A stretch of DNA of 64,000 bases, from NCBI RefSeq assembly GCF_028583545.1, contig NZ_CP087106.1, forward strand, positions 1,178,001 to 1,242,000, read 5' to 3'. Below the pieces are notes generated by a model, which did not search any database, was not told the DNA's origin, and saw only the letters and a program-made list of their open reading frames with translations. Of the stretch, positions 25,019 through 34,900 are shown in pieces. The stretch's first letter is position 1. The number at the start of each line of letters is the position of its first letter. Source of the stretch: Methylobacterium sp. NMS14P. Its GTDB lineage: Bacteria > Pseudomonadota > Alphaproteobacteria > Rhizobiales > Beijerinckiaceae. A program made the translations under genes and the position numbers.

Positions 25019-25657
25019 ATGCGTATCGGTCTGATCTCCGTCCTATCCGGGCTCCTCCTGTGCGCGGGAAGCCCCGCGACGGCCAGCGCGGACGTGCTCG
25101 TCAACGTCGACAAGACCACCCAGCGCATGGAGGTCTCGGTCGACGGGCAGCCCCGCTACTCCTGGCCGGTCTCGACCGGCGTCGCGAGCTACGACACCCC
25201 GTCCGGCGCCTACCGCCCGTTCCGGATGGAGCGCACGCACTTCTCGAAGGAGTGGGACGATGCGCCCATGCCTTTCGCGATGTTCTTCACGACCCAGGGC
25301 CACGCCATCCACGGCACCAACCACGTCCGGAGCCTGGGGCGCGCGGCCTCGCACGGCTGCGTGCGCCTGTCGGTGCGCAACGCCGCGACCCTGTTCAACC
25401 TCGTGAAGAGCCAGGGCGTGGGCCGGACCCGGGTGGTGATCGAGGGGGCGGATGTCCCGATGGCGGATCGCGGCCGGCGCGGTACCCGGCTCGCCCGGAA
25501 CCGCGGATCCTACGAGCCGGACGACCTGCTGGCGAACGGCGATCAGATGGGGCGCCGGTCGGTGCCGGCCTATTATCGTCCCGCGGCGCGGCCCGCCTAC
25601 GCGCCCGCGACCGTCTACGGCTACCCTGCCGACACCGACGAGACGGACGGCTGGTAG
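25019..25657 (+). CDS. L,D-transpeptidase (YkuD domain), secreted
   Basis: A 212-residue protein with a signal peptide (cleavage after TASA, about residue 24) and a YkuD catalytic domain. The active site is intact: HAIHGTNHVRSLGRAASHGCVRLS, with catalytic Cys114 in SHGCVRLS. These enzymes make 3-3 cross-links in peptidoglycan or attach proteins to it in the periplasm. The C-terminal 50 residues are basic, then rich in Tyr, Pro and Ala, and are outside the domain. GGAG precedes ATG 25019. It appears monocistronic and is followed by a decayed GST fragment. Confidence 0.93.
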   Translation: MRIGLISVLSGLLLCAGSPATASADVLVNVDKTTQRMEVSVDGQPRYSWPVSTGVASYDTPSGAYRPFRMERTHFSKEWDDAPMPFAMFFTTQGHAIHGTNHVRSLGRAASHGCVRLSVRNAATLFNLVKSQGVGRTRVVIEGADVPMADRGRRGTRLARNRGSYEPDDLLANGDQMGRRSVPAYYRPAARPAYAPATVYGYPADTDETDGW

Positions 25658-25690
25658 GCCGGATCGTGGCCGGGATCCCGTTTCAGCTGA

Positions 25691-25929
25691 ATCGCGCTGG
25701 CCGAGACCGCGCGGCTCCTCGGCGACCGCGACTGGTCGATGGGCGACCGCTTCACGCTGGGCGACGTCGCGGCGGGCACCGCCGCCGGCTACCTCTCCGT
25801 CCGGTTCCCCGAACTGCTTGGCGCGCGCACATCCGAACCTCGCTCGGCTCGGCGAGCGCCTTGGAAGCGCGTCCGTCGTTCCGGGACTCCGTGCCCGACG
25901 CGCAGACGATCATTGACCGCGTCGTCTGA
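25691..25929 (+). pseudogene. 3' remnant of a glutathione S-transferase gene, frameshifted
   Basis: Translation in three successive frames rebuilds the C-terminal domain of a GST: LAETARLLGDRDW then MGDRFTLGDVAAGTAAGY and RFPEL in one frame (25691 to about 25820), AHPNLARLGERL in the next (from 25827), and EARPSFRDSVPDAQTIIDRV in the third up to TGA 25927-25929. Two single-base shifts within about 50 bases separate the segments. No thioredoxin-like N-terminal domain is found upstream, where a stop at 25688 and the L,D-transpeptidase end intervene. It is therefore a decayed fragment, not a functional gene. Confidence 0.8.
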
Positions 25930-26054
25930 TCGCGAAAGTCATGCGCCGCCACTCCCGCCCATTGCCGAGCGCACCCTCCCGGCCTAGCTCCTGCGCGGCC
26001 ATCAGAGCCTGCGCGGCCCCTGCCGCGACCTGAGACGGACGGAGACACCCCGAG

Positions 26055-26540
26055 ATGCCCTTCGCTTTCTGCCGGTCCCTTCCCTTCGCCGCCCTGGCGC
26101 TCGCTGCGGCCACCGTGCCGGGCTACGCCCTGGAGGTGACGCGCTCGGCCGACATCGCCGCGCCGCCGGCCAAGGTGTGGCAGACCATCGGCGAGTTCTG
26201 CGGCATCGGCGACTGGCACCCCGCCATCGAGAAGTGCGTCCTGTCGGACAAGGACGGCATGAAGGTCCGCACCCTCAGCCTCAAGGGCGGCGGCACCATC
26301 AAGGAGGAGCAGGTCTCCCGCGACGACAAGGTGATGAGCTACACCTACACGATCCTGGAGAGCCCTCTGCCGGTCTCGGACTACAAGTCGACCCTCTCGG
26401 TCGCCCCCGCCGGCTCCGGCTCGAAGGTGACCTGGACCGGGACCTTCAACGCCAAGGGCGCGCCGGACACGGTCGCCACCGACGCGATCCAGGGCATCTA
26501 CGATTCCGGCCTGAAGGCGCTCGCCGACAAGGCGAAGTAA
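26055..26540 (+). CDS. secreted SRPBCC-family protein
   Basis: A 161-residue protein with a signal peptide (FAALALAAATVPGYA, cleavage about residue 25) followed by an SRPBCC/polyketide-cyclase fold: VTRSADIAAPPAKVWQTIGE, then IGDWHPAIEKC near residue 55 and SDYKSTLSVAPAGSGSKVTW near 113. The domain forms a hydrophobic-ligand pocket; the export signal places it in the periplasm. Similar secreted SRPBCC proteins occur in many Proteobacteria with no assigned ligand. Isolated gene with GACGGAG upstream. Confidence 0.88.
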   Translation: MPFAFCRSLPFAALALAAATVPGYALEVTRSADIAAPPAKVWQTIGEFCGIGDWHPAIEKCVLSDKDGMKVRTLSLKGGGTIKEEQVSRDDKVMSYTYTILESPLPVSDYKSTLSVAPAGSGSKVTWTGTFNAKGAPDTVATDAIQGIYDSGLKALADKAK

Positions 26541-26739
26541 GCCCGTCACGATTCGGAGCGCGCCGCCGACGCCGGATGCCGGCGGTGCGCACCAAGACCT
26601 TCCGACGACAGCAAAATCACGCGTCACCGACGCTCTGCGCCCCGCGTTCCGCGCCCGTTCGGCATGTGGCCGGCGCGATTGACCCACTGCCAAGCTCGGC
26701 CCAGAACCTCGGCGGCGCGGCCCCTCGCGCACCAACAGG

Positions 26740-27084
26740 ATGATCGCCGTGCCCGCGTCCCGCCTCCCGATGCGCCTCAGCCTCGTCGCCCTCGCCGTCG
26801 CGGCGCTGGGCGCCTGCCAGCAGCGCGCCACGCCCGCGGTCATGGAGCCCGCGCCGGTCGTCCCGGCCCCCCTGGCCCTGCCCACGGGCAGCGGCTGCGG
26901 CCCCGAGATCGCGCGCACCAAGGCGATCGTCGACAGCGACGTGGCCACCGGCAACCTCAACAAGCCGGTGGGCGACCGCTTCAACGCCGACCTCGCCCAC
27001 GCCGCGGCGGAATGCTCGGCCGGCAAGCCGGGCGAGGCCCTGCACCTGCTCGCCGCCGCCAAGAGCCGCTACGGCTATCGCTGA
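26740..27084 (+). CDS. small putative lipoprotein, uncharacterised
   Basis: A 114-residue protein (104 if it starts at ATG 26770). The N-terminus is a lipoprotein signal with a lipobox, ALGACQQ, around residues 22-28, followed by a Pro/Ala/Val linker and a 60-residue domain with two cysteines (GSGCGPEIARTKAIVDSD and AAAECSAGKPGEALHLL), which could form a disulfide. I do not recognise a family. The last 10 bases overlap the 3' end of the convergent LysR gene. Confidence 0.75.
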   Translation: MIAVPASRLPMRLSLVALAVAALGACQQRATPAVMEPAPVVPAPLALPTGSGCGPEIARTKAIVDSDVATGNLNKPVGDRFNADLAHAAAECSAGKPGEALHLLAAAKSRYGYR

Positions 27085-28025
27085 GCGAGCGCCGCCCGCG
27101 TGGCGGGCTCCGGCGCGATCCCCGGGACCGCGCGGAGCCCCGCGGCGAGGTGATCCGCCAGCAGCCGGACCCGCGCGATCGCGGCCCGCTCGGGCACGAT
27201 CAGCAGGCTGAGCGGCACCGACGGCACCGCGTAGTCCGGCAGGACCGCCTCGAGCCGGCCGTCGGCGAGGCAGTCCGCGACCAGCCAGCGATGCGCGGGC
27301 GCGATCCCCCGCTCCGCGAGGACCGCCGCCCGTGCGGCCAGCCCGTGATCGACCCGGAGGCGTCCGCCGAAGGGTACCGCGTGGCGCCCGCCATCCGGTC
27401 CTTCGAGGACCAGGGTGCCGCTCCCGGCCACGTTCGTCATGCGGATCCCCTCGTGGCCGGCGAGATCCTCCGGCGTCAGGGGCCGACCGCGCGCCGCTAG
27501 GTAGGCGGGGGCGGCGACGAGGCGACGCTCCGAACGCCCGACGGCCCGCAGCCTCAGCGCGCTGTCGGCCAGGGGGCCCAGGCGGATCGCCAGGTCCATG
27601 CCCTCGCGAACGAGGTCCACGCGCTCGTCGGTGAGGCTCAGATCCACCGAGATGTCGGGGTAGCGGTCCTGGAACGCGAAGACGATGGCGCCGACGTGGA
27701 GGACGCCCAGAGCCGCCGTGCACGACAGGCGGACGGTGCCCGACGGGGCGTGACGCCGGTCCCGCGCCTCGGCGCCCGCCTGCTCGACGAGGTGCAGGAT
27801 GCGCAGGCTGCTCTCGTAGTAGGCCAAGCCCTCGGCCGTCAGGGCGAGGCGCCGCGTCGTCCGGCTGATCAGGGCGACGCCGAGGGCGTCCTCGAGTTCG
27901 CGCAGATGCCGGGTGATCGTCGATTGCCCGGCCCCGAACTCGCGCGCCACCGCCGACAGGCTGCCGCGCTCGGCCACCCGGACGAAGCTGCGCATGCGCT
28001 CGAGGGTGACGTCGGATCTATCCAT
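27075..28025 (-). CDS. LysR-family transcriptional regulator
   Basis: A 316-residue LysR regulator: HTH at about residues 8-50 (MRSFVRVAERGSLSAVARE then QSTITRHLRELEDALGVAL), effector domain from about 92. The N-terminus with ERMRSFVRVAERGS and the SRTTRRLALTAEG segment matches the large CrgA/AaeR-like group that commonly controls adjacent oxidoreductases. It is divergent from a flavodoxin-fold quinone reductase gene, which it likely regulates. Its 3' end overlaps the convergent small lipoprotein gene by 10 bases. Confidence 0.92.
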   Translation of the reverse strand: MDRSDVTLERMRSFVRVAERGSLSAVAREFGAGQSTITRHLRELEDALGVALISRTTRRLALTAEGLAYYESSLRILHLVEQAGAEARDRRHAPSGTVRLSCTAALGVLHVGAIVFAFQDRYPDISVDLSLTDERVDLVREGMDLAIRLGPLADSALRLRAVGRSERRLVAAPAYLAARGRPLTPEDLAGHEGIRMTNVAGSGTLVLEGPDGGRHAVPFGGRLRVDHGLAARAAVLAERGIAPAHRWLVADCLADGRLEAVLPDYAVPSVPLSLLIVPERAAIARVRLLADHLAAGLRAVPGIAPEPATRAALAQR

Positions 28026-28118
28026 TTCGCGGCATAATCCTATCCGGACGCGTCACGTACCGGACCGATCGGCCTTGGGCTAGCTGGGGGGCTCCCGCGT
28101 CACGACGGATCGCGCACC

Positions 28119-28904
28119 ATGAACATCCTGATCGTCTTCGCCCATCCGGAGCCGCGCTCCCTCTGCGGCGCGCTCCGGGACGAGACCGTGGCCGCGCTGG
28201 AGGCGCAGGGTCACACGGTCGCGGTGTCCGATCTCCACGCCATGGACTGGATCGCGGCGGTCGACCGGGCGGACTTCCCGGGCCTCGCCCCCGAGGCCCG
28301 CCTGCGCGTGCCGGCCGCCTCGGGGGAGGCTGCCGCGGCCGGGCGCCTCACCCAGGACGTGGTCGCCGAGCAGGCCAAGCTCCTCTGGGCCGACCAGCTG
28401 ATCCTGCTGTTCCCGCTCTGGTGGTTCGGCCTGCCGGCGATCCTCAAGGGCTGGGTCGACCGGGTCTACGCGCACGGCTTCGCGTACGGCGTCGGCGAGC
28501 ACAGCGACCGCCGCTGGGGCGACCGCTACGGCGAGGGCCGCCTCGCCGGCCGGCGCGCCATGCTGATCGTGACCGCCGGCGGCTGGGAGGAGCACTACGC
28601 CGCGCGCGGGATCAACGGGCCGATCGACGATCTGCTGTTCCCGATCCAGCACGGGATCCTGCACTATCCCGGCTACGCGGTGCTGCCGCCCTTCGTCGTC
28701 TACCGGGCCGACGGGCTCGACGCGGCGGCGTTCGCGGCCGTCGCCGAGCGGCTGCGGGACCGGTTGGCCGCGCTCGCGACGACGCCCCCGATCCCGTTCC
28801 GGCGGCAGAACGGCGGCGATTACCGGATCCCCAGCATGCAGCTCCGGCCGGGGCTGGAGGCGCCGGGCGCGCGCGGCTTCGCCCTCCATCGCGACGGCGC
28901 GTGA
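28119..28904 (+). CDS. NAD(P)H:quinone oxidoreductase, flavodoxin-like fold
   Basis: A 261-residue flavoprotein of the Flavodoxin_2 family (NQO1/MdaB/KefF-like). It starts MNILIVFAHPEPRSLCGAL, the FMN/FAD phosphate-binding segment, and has LILLFPLWWFGLPAILKGWVDRV near residue 92 and LIVTAGGWEEHY near 150. It would perform two-electron reduction of quinones with NAD(P)H. A divergent LysR gene with a 93-base shared promoter region suggests induction by quinones or electrophiles. It is convergent with fdhE, separated by 19 bases. Confidence 0.92.
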   Translation: MNILIVFAHPEPRSLCGALRDETVAALEAQGHTVAVSDLHAMDWIAAVDRADFPGLAPEARLRVPAASGEAAAAGRLTQDVVAEQAKLLWADQLILLFPLWWFGLPAILKGWVDRVYAHGFAYGVGEHSDRRWGDRYGEGRLAGRRAMLIVTAGGWEEHYAARGINGPIDDLLFPIQHGILHYPGYAVLPPFVVYRADGLDAAAFAAVAERLRDRLAALATTPPIPFRRQNGGDYRIPSMQLRPGLEAPGARGFALHRDGA

Positions 28905-28923
28905 CCGGCGCGGTTGCGGCCGT

Positions 28924-29919
28924 TCAGATCACGAACAGCAGGTTCAGTCCGGCGCGCCGGAACCCGTCCTCGGCGATCTTCAGATCGAGCCCGTAGGACG
29001 CGATGTCGTCCGCCACCGGGTCGAGGGCCGGCGCGCGGTGCTGGTGGAGGTGCTTGATGTAGCTGTGGCAGGTCGTGCAGGTCTCGACCTGAACGTCCTT
29101 CGAGACCTCGTCGAGCCCGTAATAGCTGACGCCCTCGCCGTCGCCGCAGGCGGTGCAGCGGATCCGGACGTGGTTCCAGTACGTGCCGCAGAGCGAGCAG
29201 CTGAGATACCGGGCCTTGTCGGCCGGGGTCCAGGAGACGATGACGCTCGCCACCGGCGCGCCGCCGCAGCACGGGCAGACGCCGTCCGCCACCGGCTTCA
29301 GCGTCTTCGTGTCGAGGCGCGCGGCCTGCCCGGCGAGGCGCACCTGCAGCGCGGCCGAGACGAACACGCATTCGGCGATCCGGTCCACCGGCAGCGCGCC
29401 CTCGAAGACCTGAACGGCGAGATCGAGGCGATCCTCCCGTGAGGCGGCCCGCAGGGCGTCCCGCGCCGCGGCCGAAGCCTCGGGCGCGGTCGAGAGATCC
29501 AGCTCGGCGAGCAGCGACAGAAGGGACGCGTCGAAACCCGGGTCGGCCTCGAGGCTGTGCCGCGACAGCGGCGGCATGCCGTGCTCGCTCCGCAGCGCCT
29601 GATCGGCGGCCTCCGGAGCCGCGGGGGCGGGAAACTGCGCCTGGATCACCGACTGGGCCCGCGCGACCTCGCTCACGAACCGGAGATAGGCCTCCAGCGG
29701 GTGCCCGGGCGCGGCCCCCGCCAAGCGCGCGGCCCGGTCGGCGAACAGCGTGGCGGGATCGGGCAGGCGGACGAACGGCACCGAGCCCGAGATCCCGATC
29801 TTGTCGGGGTCGGGCTTCAGCTCGCTGAAATCCCGGCGGCGGGGCTTCGGCGCCTCGGCGGGTGTCGGGCTCTTGCCCGCGGCCGGTGCCGCGGGTTTGC
29901 GCTTGAAGAAATTGGCCAA
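28924..29919 (-). CDS. fdhE: formate dehydrogenase accessory protein FdhE
   Basis: A 331-residue protein of the FdhE family, needed for maturation of membrane-bound formate dehydrogenase. Its C-terminal half has the rubredoxin-like iron-binding cysteines: CPCCGGAP near residue 215, CSLCGTYWNHVRIRCTACG near 245-262 and ETCTTCHSYIKHLHQHRA near 285-300. The N-terminal 30 residues are Lys/Pro/Ala-rich and poorly conserved. It is the last gene of the fdn operon, starting 3 bases after the fdnI stop. A terminator was not obvious before the convergent quinone reductase. Confidence 0.95.
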   Translation of the reverse strand: MANFFKRKPAAPAAGKSPTPAEAPKPRRRDFSELKPDPDKIGISGSVPFVRLPDPATLFADRAARLAGAAPGHPLEAYLRFVSEVARAQSVIQAQFPAPAAPEAADQALRSEHGMPPLSRHSLEADPGFDASLLSLLAELDLSTAPEASAAARDALRAASREDRLDLAVQVFEGALPVDRIAECVFVSAALQVRLAGQAARLDTKTLKPVADGVCPCCGGAPVASVIVSWTPADKARYLSCSLCGTYWNHVRIRCTACGDGEGVSYYGLDEVSKDVQVETCTTCHSYIKHLHQHRAPALDPVADDIASYGLDLKIAEDGFRRAGLNLLFVI

Positions 29920-29922
29920 GAC

Positions 29923-30645
29923 TCAGGATCCGCGCTTGTCCACCGAGCCGTGGCGCGCCTTGCCGCCTGCGATCTGGCGGAACCACTTGCGGTGGTGCCG
30001 GTAGGCCCAGCCGCCCGTGACCGTGCCGCGGACCATCGCCCGGCCGGTGCCGCGCACCCAGATGCCGGCGTAGATGTGCACCACGATGATCGCGATGGCG
30101 ATCACGGCGGCGAGCGAGTGGGCGAGCAGCGCCCAGCGCTGGGTCTCGATCGAGGTCAGCCCGCCGAAATAGGTGTTCCAGATCACCAGCCCGGTCACGA
30201 ACATCACGCCGATCAGCGCGGTCTGACCCCAGAACACGCCCTTCTGACCGGCATTGTACTTGCCGAGTTCCGGGAGCCGGTCGTCGCGGTTGGTGACCAC
30301 GTCGCCGATGTGCTTCGTCCACTCGACATCGTCCTTGTTGGGGATGTTGAGCTTCCAGAAGCGCACGAACAGGAAGAAGAAGCTGACCGCCAGCGCCACG
30401 CCGAACCACGGGTGAACCGCCCGGGTCGCCTGGCCGCCACCGAACAGGCCGGTCAACGAGAACAGGTAGGGCGTGAACATCGCCAAGCCCGACAGGGTCA
30501 GCAGCGTGAACAGGATCGCGGTGATCCAGTGGTTCACGCGCTGCACGCCGGTGTAGCGCGGGACGTACATCACCTCGGGCGCCGCGGACTTGGCGTGGTG
30601 GAGGGGGCGGGAATCGCCGTCCCGGACATCGTTCTGGATCGTCAT
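29923..30645 (-). CDS. fdnI: formate dehydrogenase cytochrome b556 (gamma) subunit
   Basis: A 240-residue membrane protein with four hydrophobic helices. Candidate haem-b ligand histidines are in RVNHWITAILF (TM1, near residue 40), RAVHPWFGVAL (TM2), LLAHSLAAVIA (TM3) and VVHIYAGIWVRG (TM4), as in FdnI/FdoI. It receives electrons from the iron-sulfur subunit and reduces quinone. It is separated from fdxH by an unusual 304-base gap containing an inverted repeat, and is followed 3 bases later by fdhE. Confidence 0.94.
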   Translation of the reverse strand: MTIQNDVRDGDSRPLHHAKSAAPEVMYVPRYTGVQRVNHWITAILFTLLTLSGLAMFTPYLFSLTGLFGGGQATRAVHPWFGVALAVSFFFLFVRFWKLNIPNKDDVEWTKHIGDVVTNRDDRLPELGKYNAGQKGVFWGQTALIGVMFVTGLVIWNTYFGGLTSIETQRWALLAHSLAAVIAIAIIVVHIYAGIWVRGTGRAMVRGTVTGGWAYRHHRKWFRQIAGGKARHGSVDKRGS

Positions 30646-30949
30646 CGGCCTTCTCGCGCCTGATGCGGTGCCGGCCCCGCCTCGCGGCGGAGGTGGCTCT
30701 GAAGTTCAAGATAGGGCCTCTGCGCCCCGCCGTCTTCGGTCGCCCGTTTCCGGCTGGATCGCGGGTTCCCTCTCCCGAGCGGGGAGGGGCAGGGTGAGGG
30801 ATGGGAACGATCCGGAGAAGGCGAAACCGGAACCCGCTTCGAGGGCGTGCTCAGGTCTGGACCGTCTCGCCCCTCACCCCGACCCTCTCCCGCACGGGAG
30901 AGGGGGCGGGTCGCGTCACCCGGGCCGGCGGGCCAGCCCGGGGTTCGTC
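30646..30949. other. 304-base spacer inside the formate dehydrogenase operon
   Basis: It lies between the fdxH stop and the fdnI start on the minus strand. No gene is recognisable. The middle is occupied by two oppositely oriented copies of a CCCTCTCCCG-type element (listed separately). The transcript of this region could fold strongly, affecting the ratio of subunits or the stability of the two mRNA halves. Confidence 0.5.
30768..30905. repeat. inverted pair of CCCTCTCCC-type extragenic elements
   Basis: CCCTCTCCCGAGCGGGGAGG plus GCAGGGTGAGGG at 30768-30800 is mirrored by CCCTCACCCCGACCCTCTCC plus CGCACGGGAGAGGG at about 30871-30905. Each arm has its own small hairpin and the two arms can also pair with each other. 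Elements of this type are dispersed in many proteobacterial genomes (recollection); only this pair is seen in the window. Confidence 0.65.
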
Positions 30950-31885
30950 TCAGTGCGGCCGGGCCTCGCCGCCGCCATTCTCGCGGCGCTTGGCCTCGTC
31001 GTACTCAACCGCCTCTTCCTCCTCCTCGGGCACGACCTCGTTCGGGCCGGCCGTCACGTAGTGGAAGAAGCCCGCGACCGCGGCGAAGCCCATCGCGGCG
31101 AGCCCGAACACCTTGGCGCCGCCCTTCCAGAAGGCGACCAGCGGCGAGATCTTCGGGTCGTTCGGCAGGCCCGCGTAGAGGCTCGGCTGGTCGGCGTGGT
31201 GCAGCACGTACATGACGTGCGTGCCGCCGACCCCGGCCGGGTCATAGAGACCCGCCTTGTCGAACCCGCGCGACTTCAGGTCCTCGACGCGGTCGTGGGC
31301 CTGATCGATCATGGCCTGCTTGGTGCCGAACATGATCGAGCCGGTCGGGCAGGCCTTGGCGCAGGCCGGTGCCTGACCCACCGCCACCCGGTCCGAGCAC
31401 AGGGTGCACTTGTACGCCTTGTGGTCGGTCTGGCTGATGCGCGGGATGTTGAACGGGCAGCCCTTCACGCAGTAGCCGCAGCCGATGCAGTTCTCCTCGA
31501 TGAAGTCGACGATGCCGTTGGAGTACTGCACGATCGCACCGGGCGACGGGCAGGCCTTCAGGCAGCCCGGCTCGGTGCAGTGCATGCAGCCGTCCTTGCG
31601 GATCAGCCACTCGAGGTTGTTGGTCTCCGGGTTCTCGTACTCGGTGAACCGCATCAGGGTCCACGACTTCGGCGTGAGGTCGTGGGGGTTCTGGTAGGTG
31701 CCCGTGTTGACACCGATGTCGTCGCGCAGGTCGTTCCACTCCTCGCAGGCCGACTGGCAGGCCTTGCAGCCGATGCACTTCGACACGTCGATGAGTTTAG
31801 CGACCTCCACTTGGCGGCGGATCTCCGGCGGCGTCTCCGTGGAGGCGGAGCGCTGGCGGATGTCGAGGGAGCTGTAGTCAGCCAT
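30950..31885 (-). CDS. fdxH: formate dehydrogenase iron-sulfur (beta) subunit
   Basis: A 311-residue ferredoxin-type subunit with four [4Fe-4S] motifs: [14 protein letters not shown] (residues about 38-51), [14 protein letters not shown] near 98, [16 protein letters not shown] near 133 and [20 protein letters not shown] near 160. A single C-terminal hydrophobic helix near 260-280 anchors it to the membrane, followed by an acidic tail ([15 protein letters not shown]), as in FdnH/FdoH. It starts 16 bases after the fdnG stop. It carries electrons from the molybdopterin subunit to the cytochrome b subunit. Confidence 0.95.
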   Translation of the reverse strand: MADYSSLDIRQRSASTETPPEIRRQVEVAKLIDVSKCIGCKACQSACEEWNDLRDDIGVNTGTYQNPHDLTPKSWTLMRFTEYENPETNNLEWLIRKDGCMHCTEPGCLKACPSPGAIVQYSNGIVDFIEENCIGCGYCVKGCPFNIPRISQTDHKAYKCTLCSDRVAVGQAPACAKACPTGSIMFGTKQAMIDQAHDRVEDLKSRGFDKAGLYDPAGVGGTHVMYVLHHADQPSLYAGLPNDPKISPLVAFWKGGAKVFGLAAMGFAAVAGFFHYVTAGPNEVVPEEEEEAVEYDEAKRRENGGGEARPH

Positions 31886-31900
31886 GTCTGCCGCTCCCCC

Positions 31901-34900
31901 TTACGCGACCGCGTCCGACGGAGGCGTGGTCGGCTCGATATTCACGAGCCAGGCCTTGAACTCCGGCGTCTCGGTGTTCGCGTCGCCGACGACGGGCGTC
32001 AGCGAGTTCGGGTGCCATCCTTTCTTGGTGTGGCCCATGAAGCCCCAGTGCTGCGGGATGCCGACGACGTGGACGGGCTTGCCGTCGCAGATCAGCGGCT
32101 TGATCCGCTTCGTCACCACGGCCTTGGCCTTCAGGGAGCCGCGTTTCGACCAGACGCGGACCCAGCCGCCCTTGGCGATGCCCTTCTCCTTGGCGAGCTC
32201 CTCCGAGATCTCCACGAAGGCCTCCGGCTGGAGGATCGCGTTGATCCGGGCGTGCTTGGTCCACCCGTGGAAGTGCTCGGTCAGGCGGTAGCTCGTCGCC
32301 GCGTAGGGGAACTCCTTCGCGTCGCCGAGATCGGCCAGGTCGTCCTTGAAGATGCGGGACGCGGGCGCGCCCTTGATCTTCGGGAAGGCGAGGTTGGCCA
32401 CCGGGGACTCGAAGGGCTCGTAGTGCGCCGGGAACGGCCCGTCGCGCATGAGACCGCGGGTCCACAGGCGGGCGACGCCCTCCTGGTTCAGGATGAACGG
32501 GCCGACGCCCTTATCGGGGGCGACGGTGACGCCGTAATCCGGCACGTCGAAGCCGATCCACTGCTTGCCGTTCCACTCGATGAGCTTCTTCTTCTCCGAC
32601 CACGGGCGGCCCTCGGGGTCGCACGAGGCGCGGTTGTAGAGCACGCGCCGGTTGGCCGGCCACGCGAAGGCCCAGTTCGGCGCGATGCCGCGGTCGCCGG
32701 GATCGGTGTTGTCCCGGCGGGCCATCATGTTGCCCTTCTCGGTGTAGCAGCCCGAGTAGATCCAGCAGCCGCAGGCGGTCGTCCCGTCGTCCTTGAGCTG
32801 GGCGAAGCCGTCGACCTGCTTGCCCGCCGGGATGACGGTCCCGTTGAGGTCCGGCGTCGGCGCCAGCGTGTAGCCGTTGAGCTCGCGGGCGAGCTCGGTC
32901 GGGGTCGGCGCCTCGGCGATCGCGTAGTCCCACTTCAGATTGACGATCGGGTCCGGGAAGGCCCCGCCGTCCTTCTTGTAGGCCGCCTTCACGCGGAGGA
33001 AGATCTCCGACATGATCTCGATGTCCGAGCGGCACTCGCCCGGCGCTTCCTGCGCCTGCCAGTGCCACTGCAGCCACCGGCTGGAGTTCGACAGCGAGCC
33101 TTCCTCCTCCACGAACAGGGTGGTCGGAAGCTCGAACACCTCGGTCTGGATCTTGGTCGGATCGACGTCGTTGTACTCGCCGTGGTTCTCCCAGAACCGG
33201 GCCGTCTCCGTCTTGAGCGGGTCCATCACCACGATGAACTTCATCTTGGAGAAGGCTTCCGTCATCTTGGCGCGATTCGGGAACGACAGCAGGGGGTTGA
33301 AGCCCTGGATGACGTAGCCGGTCATCTTGCCCTGCTTGGCGAGCTCGAACCCACGGATCACGTCGTAGGTCGGCACGTCGAGCTTGGGCAGGTAATCGTA
33401 CGCCCAGTCGTTCTCCTTGGTGGCCTTGTCGCCCCACATCGCCTTCTGGAACGAGACGAAGAACTTGTTGTAGTTCTGCCAGTAGCTCGTCTGGCCGGGA
33501 CGCAGCGGCTTGAATTGCCGCTTGGCGATGTAGCTCGCGTAGTCGGGCTCCTTCTCCACCGGAATGTTCAAGTACCCGGGGATGAGGTTCGACATCAGCC
33601 CGATATCGGTCAGCCCCTGGATGTTGGAGTGACCGCGCAGCGCCTGCATGCCGCCGCCGAGCACGCCGATATTCCCGAGCAGGGTCTGCACGATGCACAT
33701 CGAGCGGATGTTCTGCGAGCCCTTGGAGTGATGGGTCCAGCCGAGCGCGTAGAGCGAGGCCATCGACTTCTCGGGAGAAGCCGTCGTCGCCATCATCTCG
33801 CAGACCTTCAGGAAGGTCTCCTTGGGCGAGCCGCAGATCTTCTCGACCATCTCGGGCGTGTAGATCGAGACGTGCTTCTTCAGCAGCTGCATCACGCAGC
33901 GCGGGTGCTGCATGGTCTCGTCGACCACGGCGTAGCCGTCGGGGCCGATCTCGTAGTCCCAGGTGGTCTTGTCGTAGTCGCGCTTGTCCGCGTCGTAGCC
34001 CGTGAACAGCCCCTCGCTGAAGTCGTAGCCCTCGCGGACCACGTACCCGGCGTTGGTGTAGGCGGAGACGTAGCGGTGCTGCAGCTTGTCGTTGTCGAGC
34101 AGGTACTTGGCCACGCCCGACAGGAACGCGATGTCCGAGCCCTGCCGGATCGGGCAGTAGAGATCGGCCACCGACGCCGTGCGGGTGAAGCGCGGATCGA
34201 CGACGATCAGCTTGGCGTTGTTATGGGCTTTCGCCTCCACGACCCACTTGAAGCCGCAGGGGTGCGCCTCGGCGGCATTGCCGCCCATCACGGTGATCAC
34301 GTCCGCGTGCTTGATGTCCATCCAGAGGTTGGTCATCGCACCGCGTCCGAAGGAGGGCGCCAAACTGGCGACCGACGGACCGTGTCAAACTCTGGCCTGG
34401 TTATCGAAGACCAGGGCCCCCATGCTTCGGACTGTCTTGTAGGTCAGCCAGGCCGTCTCGTTGGTGGTGGCCGAGGCGCCCAGGAAGCCCATCGTGGTCC
34501 AGCGGTTGACCGTGAGGTCGCCGTTCTTGGCCACGAAGTTCTTGTCCCGGTCCTCTTTAAGGAGGGCCGCGATCCGGTCGAGGGCGAAGTCCCAGGACAC
34601 GCGCTTGAACTCCGAGGAGCCCGGAGCGCGGTGGAGCGGGTACTTGGTGCGGGTCTCCGCGTGCACGAAGTCGAGCAGCGCCGAGCCTTTCGGGCAGAGC
34701 GTGCCGCGGTTGACCGGATGATCCGGGTCGCCCTCGATATGCATGACCGAGGAGCGCGCGTTCTTCGAACGGTCGCCCAGGCTGTACAGGATTACGCCGC
34801 ACGCGACCGAGCAGTACGGGCAGGTGTTGCGGGTCTCGCGCATCTGCGCGAGCTTGTACGGCCGCACCGCGGCGGCCATGGCGGGCTCGAGTCCGCCGAA

